From the NCBI RefSeq assembly GCF_001690985.1, contig NZ_MAJS01000046.1, positions 248,001 through 312,000 on the forward strand: a DNA stretch of 64,000 bases, read 5' to 3'. Of the stretch, positions 9,427-17,019 are shown piece after piece. The stretch comes from Aliivibrio sp. 1S175. Lineage in GTDB: Bacteria; Pseudomonadota; Gammaproteobacteria; Enterobacterales; Vibrionaceae. The notes beneath the pieces are model-generated. The model saw nothing but the letters and a program-made list of their open reading frames with translations. It was not told the origin of the DNA and did not search any database. Position 1 is the first letter of the stretch. Each line of letters begins with the position of its first letter. The translations under genes were made by a program, and so were the position numbers.

Positions 9427-10602
9427 ATGCCTACGCAGTATAGAATAAATAGGATTGTCGATATTGGGGACACATTGCACCGTTGTGGGTGTGCTCCTTA
9501 TAAAGTAGAGCGTTACACCACTTTTTACGCCAATAAACACGGTGTAAATTGCATGATACAGGCGACACCAACCGCCATTAATTATCAGTTTCCTGACGAT
9601 AATAACGCAGTGATATTAAAGCGACACAAACCGGCTAGTATTGATTTAGGCCTGTTGGCAAATACGATAATTCAATTACAACAACCCTTAACCCCGGTAC
9701 CATTAGCTCCTGCAGAAGGAGTGTCTTACCCTACTTGGATTGTCCTTTTGGCAAACACGTGCATCCCTCCCGCATTTTTAATGCTCGTAGGTTCAACCTA
9801 TGAAGCATTGTTTGTGAGTTTTCTTTTGGGGTTTATTGTTTGGGCTTGCCAAGCTATTTGTACTAAGCGTCGTAGCCTTGCTGTTGAATTCTTTAGCGCA
9901 GTCATTGTCACTCTCATTGTTACTTTTATTGCCAGTCTCGGCATCCCCATCCCCGTTCTTGCACTTTGTATTGCTGCCATCGTCCTTTTTGTCCCCGGAT
10001 TATCCATTGCCAATGCACTTGAATGTTTAGCATTTAATGATCTTGTTTCTGGAACCAGCTTACTCGGTCAATGCTTCTTAACACTCATCAAACTCTTTAT
10101 TGGCATTATTATTGGGTTACATATTGGAGAGGCTCTTTGGGGCGTACCCGAGTTCATCGATTATCAAAACGAATTTCCACTCTGGTTACAAATTGTAGGA
10201 CTTCCTCTGATCTCTTTTTCCATTGGGGTTATGTTTAAAGCCAGACCCATAGATATGGTTTACAGCTTACCGGTCGCCGTATTAGGCATGTGGGGGCCCT
10301 TCTACCTTGGCTTTGATGGCGGATGGGTTGTTGGGACTTGGGTTACCACCGTTTTGATCACGCTCTATGGAACATGGATAGCAAAAAAGTTAAATCTGAC
10401 TGGTATTATTTTTATCATGCAGGGGATTATAATTTTAGTTCCGGGAAGTCGAGTTTTAGTCAGTGCAAGCCAAAATGTATTTGAAGCCTCTATACTTCCT
10501 ATCCCAAGTATCGGCCTATCTGCCCTTTTCATGTTCTCTGCTATTGTCGCAGGTCAAATTACAGCTTATTCAATCTACTCCCCTAAAATAGATCAAGATT
10601 GA
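9427..10602 (+). CDS. Threonine/serine exporter, ThrE family (fused YjjP-YjjB type)
   Basis: Inner-membrane exporter of the ThrE family, known for proton-coupled export of threonine/serine and, for YjjPB, succinate. The 391 residues contain a cytoplasmic N-terminal ThrE domain with the family start (DTLHRCGCAPYKVE), then about ten hydrophobic helices covering the ThrE_1 and ThrE_2 parts in one chain, where E. coli has two proteins. It stands alone, between rsmF and the convergent efpL, and ends at a strong bidirectional terminator. The substrate is not deducible from sequence. Confidence 0.85.
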   Translation: MPTQYRINRIVDIGDTLHRCGCAPYKVERYTTFYANKHGVNCMIQATPTAINYQFPDDNNAVILKRHKPASIDLGLLANTIIQLQQPLTPVPLAPAEGVSYPTWIVLLANTCIPPAFLMLVGSTYEALFVSFLLGFIVWACQAICTKRRSLAVEFFSAVIVTLIVTFIASLGIPIPVLALCIAAIVLFVPGLSIANALECLAFNDLVSGTSLLGQCFLTLIKLFIGIIIGLHIGEALWGVPEFIDYQNEFPLWLQIVGLPLISFSIGVMFKARPIDMVYSLPVAVLGMWGPFYLGFDGGWVVGTWVTTVLITLYGTWIAKKLNLTGIIFIMQGIIILVPGSRVLVSASQNVFEASILPIPSIGLSALFMFSAIVAGQITAYSIYSPKIDQD

Positions 10603-10623
10603 TATCCGTAAATAAAACACATA

Positions 10624-10656
10624 AAAAAGGCCAACTATAATAGTTGGCCTTTTTCT
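10624..10656. terminator. Bidirectional terminator between the ThrE-type gene and efpL
   Basis: Perfect 9-bp stem GGCCAACTA / TAGTTGGCC with a 3-nt loop. It is flanked by an A-run on the left and a T-run on the right, so it can serve both convergent genes. Confidence 0.9.
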
Positions 10657-10670
10657 ATTTCAAAAAGCGA

Positions 10671-11237
10671 TTATGCACGGCTCATGAACTTGTGTTCAGT
10701 CGTGTTGATTTTCACTTTCTCACCGTTAGCGATGTATTCTGGAACTTGTACAGTTAAACCCGTTGTCATTGTCGCAGGTTTAGTACGAGCACTTGCAGAA
10801 GCACCTTTAATTGAAGGAGCAGTATCAACGATAACTAAATCTACAGCTGAAGGTAATTCAATTGCAACTGGCACGCCATCAACGATTAAAATTTGAAGAC
10901 CTTGCGTCTCTTCAGAGATGAAAAGTAATTCTTCTTCGATAGCTTCTTTGTTGAAGTTATATGGAGTGTAATCTTCTGCATCCATGAATACATACTCATT
11001 ACCATCAACATAAGAGAAAGTCGCACTACGACGGCTAAAATCAGCTAAAGTAATTATATCATCTGATTTAAAGCTCTCATCTGCTTTTGAACCCGTAGCT
11101 ACATCATACATACGCATACGGAATAACGTTGCGCCAGCACGACCACTTGGTGTTAGCTTGCTGATTTCTTTAACGAAAAATACTTTACCGTTCAGTTCAA
11201 TTGCTGAACCTTTTTTAATGTCGCTTGCCTTTGGCAT
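10671..11237 (-). CDS. efpL: Elongation factor P-like protein EfpL (YeiP)
   Basis: EF-P paralogue that enters the ribosomal E-site and relieves stalling. The 188 residues show three OB-like domains with the YeiP-type N terminus ([18 protein letters not shown]). The tip loop is TPSGR33AGATLFR, with arginine where EF-P carries its modified lysine, the EfpL signature. The C terminus ends in the EF-P_C motif [17 protein letters not shown]. It is monocistronic, convergent with the ThrE-type gene. Confidence 0.93.
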   Translation of the reverse strand: MPKASDIKKGSAIELNGKVFFVKEISKLTPSGRAGATLFRMRMYDVATGSKADESFKSDDIITLADFSRRSATFSYVDGNEYVFMDAEDYTPYNFNKEAIEEELLFISEETQGLQILIVDGVPVAIELPSAVDLVIVDTAPSIKGASASARTKPATMTTGLTVQVPEYIANGEKVKINTTEHKFMSRA

Positions 11238-11336
11238 GATAAAAAATCCATAAATAATTGGTAGGTGAAAAATACCATGAACTTTTTATATCTCCAATAA
11301 ATATGTGCTTTAAACTCGTCATTTATCGGTTAATTA

Positions 11337-12227
11337 TTAGGCATTCGAATCAATAAGAGCTTCTTTTCTTCCTTGCTGCCAAGATCTAAGCATAGTTATC
11401 GCAGTATAAAGCACAACAAACGACACTAACCAAGATAGCATCTCTACATCTAATGATTTAACGATGAAAGCAGCAATGAAAACACCGATGGATCCGGTAA
11501 CGACAACAACGAGTGCAGCCCTTGAATTTAATGCTTCTTTTTGAATAAAATTACCAGAAGAAAAAAAGCAAAGAAACGCACATGAGCACATCATAATAGG
11601 AAATGCGGCCAATGGGTTCATTCCTAATAAATAAATCATCGTCATACAAGGGGCATATAAACCAATACCAACCGTCATTAATGCACCAAAAATAAAGTTA
11701 CCAATAATGCCTATCACCAGCTTCTCACCAGATAACCCAAGCGCATCGCCACCTAATGGAAACAGATGAAATTGCCCAGCAAACATTAAGAATGCCACCA
11801 CAAATAATGCGCCCGTCATAATCAGTCTAATAAGCTGGCGATCAAAATTTGAAACCAGTCGAGCCCCTATCGTTGCACCTGCACATGCAGAAACAATTAG
11901 GCTAAGTAATGTAGTTAAATCCACATTGATTGCAGTTAAGAATATCAAGGCCTGAAATACTGTCGCCATTGTTGCTTGAGCGTTCATTGTTCCTGGGAGA
12001 TCTTTATCATCGAGAAGTTTAAATTGTTTATAGCCCGCTGTTTTTATAGCAAAACTTCCTACACCTAACGTGTCACAGAAATTAGCAAAACCACCAATCA
12101 GACCAATCGCTACCACATTCGTATTCTTCTCTGATTCTTTTTTTCTCATCCATAGCTTAATAAGCATATAAAGAAAAATCACACCACCAATAAGTAGACT
12201 AATCTGTAAGAGTAAAAGAACGGTCAT
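11337..12227 (-). CDS. TauE/SafE-family membrane permease (putative sulfite/organic anion exporter)
   Basis: Polytopic inner-membrane protein with about eight hydrophobic segments and two related halves, as in the TauE/SafE (DUF81) family. Landmarks are GLIGGFANFCDTLGVGSF near the first repeat and LLGMNPLAAFPIMMCSCAF near the second. The ATG at 12227 gives a start inside the first helix region (MTVLLLLQISLLIGG); an ATG at 12263 would add 12 residues, and neither has a clear Shine-Dalgarno. It is transcribed alone. Family members export sulfite, sulfoacetate or other sulfur compounds; the real substrate here is unknown. Confidence 0.8.
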   Translation of the reverse strand: MTVLLLLQISLLIGGVIFLYMLIKLWMRKKESEKNTNVVAIGLIGGFANFCDTLGVGSFAIKTAGYKQFKLLDDKDLPGTMNAQATMATVFQALIFLTAINVDLTTLLSLIVSACAGATIGARLVSNFDRQLIRLIMTGALFVVAFLMFAGQFHLFPLGGDALGLSGEKLVIGIIGNFIFGALMTVGIGLYAPCMTMIYLLGMNPLAAFPIMMCSCAFLCFFSSGNFIQKEALNSRAALVVVVTGSIGVFIAAFIVKSLDVEMLSWLVSFVVLYTAITMLRSWQQGRKEALIDSNA

Positions 12228-12514
12228 GATACGCACACTGCAATAAATAAGGGCACAAATCATAGTCCAGTTTTATTTGAAAAACCAGTGAAGTCCCTTA
12301 TGAACAAAGGGGTTAATAAAACCATAAGTAACAATCAATCCACATTATTAACACTTAAAGATAAACACATTCTTTATACCTATATATTTAGTAATTCAAG
12401 CGAATGAAAAATGCTTAACTATGTTTTTTTATCGTTATTTATAGAATAGTTTAGTGCGTTACTTTGTGAAAAAGTGATAGATTTGTTAGCTAACCTTATA
12501 AATAAAAATATCTT

Positions 12515-13275
12515 ATGAAATCAAAATTATTGTGCTTATCTCTTTTGCTTGCCGCTTCCTGTTCAGCCCAGGCTGATCGCCTCAGTGATATTCAAGAATC
12601 AGGAGTACTTCGTGTCGGTACCACTGGCGATTACAAACCTTTCTCTTCTTTTGATGGTAAAAACTATGCAGGTTACGATATCGATGTAGCGAAACACGTT
12701 GCTAATCAACTTGGTGTGAAACTAGAGCTTGTGAAAACGTCTTGGAAAAATTTAATTCCAGATCTAAACGCCGACAAATATGATATTGCAATGGGTGGGA
12801 TCACTCGTAAAATGCAACGTCAATTAAATGCAGAACAAACTCAAGGGTATATGACATTTGGTAAATGCTTTCTTGTTGCTAAAGGGACAGCAGAGAAATT
12901 TAATACCCTCGATAAAGTAAACGGAGAAAAATTCGAGTTGGCATTAATGTAGGTGGAACAAATGAAATTTTTGCCAATAATAATTTGGAAAAAGCCATTT
13001 TTACACGTTATGAAAATAACCTTGATGTACCTCAAGCCGTCGCTGAAGGAAAAGTAGATGTGATGGTAACAGAAACCCCTGAAGCCCTTTACTATCAAGC
13101 AACAGATAAACGATTAGAAGCCGTTCGATGTGATAATCCATTTACTAAGAGTCAATTTGGTTACCTTATTCCGAAAGGCGAGCAAGAACTATTAAATACA
13201 ATGAATTTCATTATGGATGAGATGAAGCTGAAAGGAATTGATGACACATTAATGAAGCAAAACTCACTTCGCTAA
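12515..13275 (+). pseudogene. Amino-acid ABC-type periplasmic binding protein, PheC/cyclohexadienyl-dehydratase-like, with frameshift
   Basis: The 5' frame (12515-12952) encodes a signal peptide (cleavage near SAQA, residue 20) and the SBP_bac_3 N-lobe (GVLRVGTTGDYKPFSS, YDIAMGGITRKMQRQ). The 3' frame continues the same family with RVGINVGGTNEIFA and DVMVTETPEALYY to 13275. The frames join at the A-run at 12927-12931: five As are present and six would restore one frame of about 253 codons. As written, the product stops after 145 residues and lacks the hinge and second lobe. It could be a true pseudogene, a population variant or a sequencing error. No permease or ATPase is adjacent, which fits PheC-like solo periplasmic enzymes. 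Confidence 0.85.
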
Positions 13276-13310
13276 CGTGTTCTAAAATCAATCTTGCTTA
13301 GGATAAATAA

Positions 13311-13348
13311 AAAGAACGTATTGAGAAATATCAGTACGTTCTTTTTTA
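13311..13348. terminator. Bidirectional terminator after the frameshifted binding-protein gene
   Basis: Stem AAAGAACGTA / TACGTTCTTT with a 13-nt loop and T/A runs on both sides. It lies between the convergent binding-protein and TVP38 genes. Confidence 0.85.
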
Positions 13349-13350
13349 TA

Positions 13351-14037
13351 TTACGATCCCGTTTGAGATCGTCTTTTTTGAATAAAGTGGATAATAAACT
13401 TAATCACAATTGGGAATAATCCAAGTAAAGCTAAAGATCCTAAGATCTCAGGAGAAATAAGCCCAGACAAGGAAGTAATCTCAGACAACTGTGTACCTGC
13501 ATTAAGGTAAACCATAGTCCCTGGTAACATACCTAATTGACTAAATAAATAAAATCGTCCTGCACTTATCTTAGTTAATCCCATCAATAAATTAATAATA
13601 AAGAAAGGAAAAATAGGAATTAAACGAAGCGTTAATAAATAAAATGCCCCATCTTTTTCTACCCCTTGATTAATTGGGACTAATTTATCTTTAAACTTAC
13701 TATCAACCCACTCTCTTAATAAATAACGACTGCTTAAAAAGGCGATGGTTGCCCCAATACTACTTGCAAAAGAAACAAGTAATAGGCTCCACCAAAAACC
13801 GAACAGAGCGGCGCCGAGTAACGTAACTACTGCAGCTCCGGGAATGGACAATGCTGTAATAACAACATAGGAAAAAAAGTAAGCAGCACTGTAAAAGAAC
13901 AGATTTTCTTGGATGTCGCTTTGAAGCGATTGATGAAACTCTTTAATTTGCTCTAATGTAAGCAAGTGTCCAAAATTGAAATAAACAACCGCAAATGAAG
14001 CAAGAAGAACAATTAATAGTATTAATTTTTTATTCAT
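13351..14037 (-). CDS. TVP38/TMEM64 family inner-membrane protein (DedA superfamily)
   Basis: A 228-residue membrane protein with an N-terminal helix and the SNARE-associated/VTT core. The family sequence is visible as SIPGAAVVTLLGAALFGFW, GATIAFLSSRYLLREW, and LRLIPIFPFFIINLLMGLT. Family members are linked to lipid scrambling and membrane-potential maintenance. It starts 2 bp after the glutaredoxin gene stop, so the two form an operon. That operon is headed by a TetR-type operator at 14631-14659. Its partner in redox stress is unclear. Confidence 0.85.
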   Translation of the reverse strand: MNKKLILLIVLLASFAVVYFNFGHLLTLEQIKEFHQSLQSDIQENLFFYSAAYFFSYVVITALSIPGAAVVTLLGAALFGFWWSLLLVSFASSIGATIAFLSSRYLLREWVDSKFKDKLVPINQGVEKDGAFYLLTLRLIPIFPFFIINLLMGLTKISAGRFYLFSQLGMLPGTMVYLNAGTQLSEITSLSGLISPEILGSLALLGLFPIVIKFIIHFIQKRRSQTGS

Positions 14038-14039
14038 AA

Positions 14040-14609
14040 CTAGCTCCCTACTTTAGCATTCATTGTTTTTTCCAGGTCATCAAAACCGCCAACATATTTG
14101 CCTTCTAACCAGATCTGAGGCACGGTTACTGGTGTTTTCTCGCCAATAATAGCTTTAACTTCAGGGATCATTCGGTATAAAGCGGCACTGTCTTTTACGA
14201 CATCATGATAAATATACTCTATACCAGCCTCATCTAAAGTCGCTTTTGCTTTAATACAAAACGGGCACGTTGCCTTACCAAACACAACATTGCCTTTAAT
14301 ATCATCTTGCTTGGCGACTTGTGCAATAACCGCCTGAACTAAAACACCGCGATTTAATGCTTCACCTTCGCTGATCACTTTATCTTCAACAATAATAATC
14401 GGAGCATGCCATGCCTTAAGCTTTAATGGTTCCCACCAGTGAGATAACCAGTCTTTCACTTCTAATTCGATTGGGATCCCAGCAAGTTCAGTATTAAACG
14501 TATCTTGAAGAATATCTTTGGTTAAAGTGCATTCACCACAAGGGATATTAACCTTAAATGGTCCCCAACTACCTGCCCAACGATATAACGTAATTTTAAT
14601 TGGCTTCAT
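14040..14609 (-). CDS. Two-domain glutaredoxin-like protein (CGEC + CPFC)
   Basis: The 189 residues contain two thioredoxin-fold halves. The N-terminal half (about 1-95) carries a dithiol C24-G-E-C27. The C-terminal half is a recognisable glutaredoxin with C115-P-F-C118, the TVPQIWLEGKYVGGFDDL cis-proline/GSH-binding region and a typical C-terminal helix. It probably acts in the cytoplasm as a thiol-disulfide oxidoreductase. It is the first gene of the grx-TVP38 operon, and its upstream palindrome matches the operators around the nearby tetR gene, so it is probably repressed by that regulator. Partner and substrate are unknown. Confidence 0.82.
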   Translation of the reverse strand: MKPIKITLYRWAGSWGPFKVNIPCGECTLTKDILQDTFNTELAGIPIELEVKDWLSHWWEPLKLKAWHAPIIIVEDKVISEGEALNRGVLVQAVIAQVAKQDDIKGNVVFGKATCPFCIKAKATLDEAGIEYIYHDVVKDSAALYRMIPEVKAIIGEKTPVTVPQIWLEGKYVGGFDDLEKTMNAKVGS

Positions 14610-14630
14610 AATTTTATCCCTTACCGATAC

Positions 14631-14659
14631 AAATTAAACTGAACTGTTTAGTTTAATTT
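14631..14659. promoter_or_regulatory. TetR-type operator upstream of the glutaredoxin-TVP38 operon
   Basis: 29-bp near-perfect palindrome with arms AAATTAAACTGAAC and GTTTAGTTTAATTT around a central T, one mismatch. The core TTAAACT-AAC-n-GTTTAGTTTAA is the same as at 15865-15885 beside the tetR gene. Its left end lies 22 bp upstream of the start codon. Confidence 0.8.
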
Positions 14660-14813
14660 AGCTTATATCAAACTTAAGTCAACCATTAAAAACAAAAAGA
14701 CATAATTAGTTAACTTAATGATAGTCGCTATTTTTATGCTATGAATACGGTATAGGCGATAAATGGTGAGATAACCATCTATTTAATTGTGATTAATCTG
14801 CTTAGTCTTAAAA

Positions 14814-15194
14814 CTATAGATAATTTGAGAGTTCTATCAAGTTACCATCCGGATCTCTAAAATAGATAGATACGATCTTACCCAAGGCTCCTGTTCGCTG
14901 GACTGGCCCATCAATAATCGTAAGACCTTGCTCTTCTATGTGTTTTTTTACTTCTGTAATGCTCGTGTTCACAATAAAGCAAAGATCAGCACTTCCGGCT
15001 TTTACATTCAGAGCTTTTGGCTCAAACTCATTGCCTTGTTCATGTAGATTGATCTTCTGATCACCAAACAACAAAGCGACTCGCCCCTCACCAAAGCTTA
15101 TGTGCTTCATTCCAAGTACTCGAGTATAAAAATCTACTGTGTTATTAATGCTTTTTACTGTGAGTACAAGATGATCTAAATGACTAATTTCCAT
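14814..15194 (-). CDS. Glyoxalase/VOC-family protein
   Basis: A 126-residue vicinal-oxygen-chelate protein with two beta-alpha-beta-beta-beta modules. Metal-ligand candidates are H8 in HLDHLVLTV, the histidine of NLHEQG and the glutamate of DPDGNLIELSNYL. It begins 21 bp after the tetR stop on the same strand, so the two are probably co-transcribed. The pairing of a TetR repressor with a glyoxalase recalls nemR-gloA in E. coli, which handles reactive aldehydes and electrophiles. The actual substrate is unproven; related VOC proteins also include fosfomycin- and bleomycin-resistance types. Confidence 0.82.
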   Translation of the reverse strand: MEISHLDHLVLTVKSINNTVDFYTRVLGMKHISFGEGRVALLFGDQKINLHEQGNEFEPKALNVKAGSADLCFIVNTSITEVKKHIEEQGLTIIDGPVQRTGALGKIVSIYFRDPDGNLIELSNYL

Positions 15195-15215
15195 GATGGC
15201 ACCCCACCCTAAATA

Positions 15216-15803
15216 TTATTCCGGCTTAAAAATGATATCTATAAACAATTGATGAGCTAATTCAATAAGTAATATATCTTTCGTTAATTGTAGTGACGCT
15301 AATAAGCCGTTATAAACTAGCCCTGCTTTTTTAGCTTTCAACTCCGCATGACTAATATCATGCCTTTTTAAAAGTGCGATTAATAAATCTTGAGTTTTTT
15401 GCTTATATTGTGCACTAACCTCAGTAATAGCCTTATCTTCATTACTGTATTCACTAAAAGCAAGCTGGAAGTAACAGCCATTAAATGAATCAATATCAAT
15501 ACAACCAACAAGGCCTTCAAAACGTAGAGCTACTTTTTCTTCTAGAGTCAGGTCTGTATTCTCAAAAATCACCTTTACACTCGATAAAGATTGCTCGCTA
15601 AAGAGCTCTAAAGCCTTGGCTATCAGGTTTTCTTTAGACTGAAAGTACTTATAAATAGTTGCCTTTGACAAGCCCGTCGCAGCCGTAATTTTATCCATAC
15701 TCGTACCATGAAAGCCATATAAGGCGCACAGTTCTATCGTTTTTTGTAACGCATTCAATCTCTTTTCTTCTTTCATGACATCTCTCTCCTCTATTGGTTC
15801 CAT
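15216..15803 (-). CDS. TetR-family transcriptional repressor
   Basis: A 195-residue regulator. The TetR_N helix-turn-helix is clear at residues 18-62 (TSMDKITAATGLSKATIYKYF, then SKENLI), followed by an all-helical ligand domain. Cysteines are at C26, C101 and C110. C110, in FNGCYFQLAF, falls where NemR has its redox-sensing cysteine, although a Gly-Cys there is common in related repressors. The three matching palindromes, one upstream of this gene, one at the divergent DUF417 gene and one at the glutaredoxin operon, suggest autoregulation and a small electrophile/oxidant regulon. The inducer is inferred only. Confidence 0.9.
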   Translation of the reverse strand: MEPIEERDVMKEEKRLNALQKTIELCALYGFHGTSMDKITAATGLSKATIYKYFQSKENLIAKALELFSEQSLSSVKVIFENTDLTLEEKVALRFEGLVGCIDIDSFNGCYFQLAFSEYSNEDKAITEVSAQYKQKTQDLLIALLKRHDISHAELKAKKAGLVYNGLLASLQLTKDILLIELAHQLFIDIIFKPE

Positions 15804-15811
15804 AATAACAA

Positions 15812-15830
15812 AATAAACTGTTTAGTTCAA
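15812..15830. promoter_or_regulatory. Second TetR-type operator (tetR proximal)
   Basis: Read on the minus strand: TTGAACTAAACAGTTTATTT, an imperfect copy of the operator at 15865-15885. It lies 9 bp upstream of the tetR start codon, consistent with autorepression. Confidence 0.65.
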
Positions 15831-15864
15831 AATCGGGTTGACTTACTTGAGATTATATATAAAT

Positions 15865-15885
15865 TAAACTAAACAGTTTAGTTTA
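15865..15885. promoter_or_regulatory. Perfect 21-bp TetR-type operator
   Basis: Arms TAAACTAAAC and GTTTAGTTTA around a central A form a perfect palindrome in the tetR/DUF417 divergent region. It ends 15 bp before the DUF417 start codon, with GGAG at 15890-15893 as its ribosome binding site. Confidence 0.85.
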
Positions 15886-15900
15886 TATCGGAGATGAGAA

Positions 15901-16353
15901 ATGGAAAATAAGACACCGCGAAGAATACACAATGAAACGTCTTTAGGTTATAAGATTGGCGTTTTTGGCGTAATTCTTACCTTGTTGTGGATAGGTATTT
16001 TTAAATTTACCCCAACAGAAGCAGCAGCAATCGAACCTCTTGTGATTAATCATCCTTTAATCGGCTGGATATATCACTTTATATCGGTACAAATGGTTTC
16101 AAACATCATTGGGTTAACCGAAATTGTTATTGCTATCGGACTTATCGTGGGTTTCTTTAACCCTAAGGTTGGTTACTTCTCTGGGATCTTGGCCCTACTC
16201 ACCTTTATTACAACATTAAGCTTTTTAGCCACCACCCCAAATACATGGACAATGGTTGATGGCGTGCTAACCACTAACTTTTTCTTATTAAAGGATATTG
16301 TGTTTATTTCTATATCATTATTAGTCATTGAGCATAATAAAAAACACATCTAG
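15901..16353 (+). CDS. DUF417 (YkgB/RclC-like) inner-membrane protein
   Basis: A 150-residue protein with four hydrophobic helices and the DUF417 pattern (WIGIFKFTPTEAAAI, NIIGLTEIVIAIG, TTNFFLLKDIVF). The E. coli homologue RclC belongs to the reactive-chlorine-resistance operon. Its start is preceded by the perfect TetR operator, so expression is probably derepressed together with the glyoxalase and glutaredoxin genes. A molecular activity for the family has not been established to my knowledge. Confidence 0.88.
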   Translation: MENKTPRRIHNETSLGYKIGVFGVILTLLWIGIFKFTPTEAAAIEPLVINHPLIGWIYHFISVQMVSNIIGLTEIVIAIGLIVGFFNPKVGYFSGILALLTFITTLSFLATTPNTWTMVDGVLTTNFFLLKDIVFISISLLVIEHNKKHI

Positions 16354-16364
16354 AACTTATAAAA

Positions 16365-16400
16365 AAAGCCTGCTCAACATATATTAAGCAGGCTTTTATT
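16365..16400. terminator. Bidirectional terminator after the DUF417 gene
   Basis: Stem AAAGCCTGCT / AGCAGGCTTT with A- and T-rich flanks, between convergent DUF417 and yciA genes. Confidence 0.85.
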
Positions 16401-16464
16401 TTTTGATGTTAAACAGAAATCACGACAACACTTGGTAAGTTCTACTTAATACCAATCATAATAG

Positions 16465-16875
16465 TTATGAATGTTTAGGGATTGCTCTTGGTTTACCTTT
16501 TGAATCAATCGCTACATAATTAAATGTTGCTTCACACACTTGGAAGCGATGGCTAATTTCATCTTCTTTAATTGGTTTTACCCAAACTTCTAAATCAATC
16601 GACATTGACGTACGTCCAACTTTCGTACATTCACCATAACAGCAAACAACATCACCAACACTCACCGGTTTTTTAAATGTAATGCTCGATACAGAAACCG
16701 TCACAATACGCCCTCCTGAAATTTCCTGGGCTAAAATTGCACCCGCCAGATCAAGTTGCGACATAATCCAACCACCAAAAATATCACCATTAGCATTTGT
16801 ATCGGCAGGCATAGAAAGAGTTCGAAGAAGAAGCTGCCCTTTTGGTGTTTGATTGGCGTTTAATTCAGTTATCAA
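16465..16875 (-). CDS. yciA: Acyl-CoA thioesterase YciA
   Basis: Hot-dog-fold thioesterase acting on short to medium acyl-CoAs in the cytoplasm. The diagnostic run LRTLSMPADTNANGDIFGGW is present, along with VGDVVCCYGE and the C-terminal KPRAIPKHS. I chose a TTG start at 16875: a GGAG lies seven bases upstream, and the resulting N terminus (ITELNANQTPKGQ) has the E. coli length. ATGs at 16890 and 16914 are also in frame but lack a spaced Shine-Dalgarno and would add 5 or 13 non-conserved residues. Confidence 0.92.
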   Translation of the reverse strand: MITELNANQTPKGQLLLRTLSMPADTNANGDIFGGWIMSQLDLAGAILAQEISGGRIVTVSVSSITFKKPVSVGDVVCCYGECTKVGRTSMSIDLEVWVKPIKEDEISHRFQVCEATFNYVAIDSKGKPRAIPKHS

Positions 16876-16977
16876 AGTAATTCTCCACATTAAATATTTT
16901 GAGAACCATATCACATTTTGAAAATATCGGCAGAAATATTCATTTTGCTAAAGAAGATTCACCTAACGTTGCACTTA

Positions 16978-17016
16978 AAAAACCTGCTCAGATTATTCTA
17001 AGCAGGCTATCCTTTT
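16978..17016. terminator. Terminator between yciA upstream region and the amidohydrolase 3' end
   Basis: Stem CCTGCT / AGCAGG with A-run on the left and T-run on the right. It lies 3' of the minus-strand amidohydrolase gene, and the loop-left A-run gives the U-tract for that strand. Confidence 0.7.
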
Positions 17017-17019
17017 TTC

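Noticed and set aside
12926-12932. Programmed -1 frameshift in the binding-protein gene
   Set aside because: The A-run does not form a classical X-XXY-YYZ slippery heptamer in frame and no downstream stimulatory structure is obvious; deletion or sequencing error is simpler.
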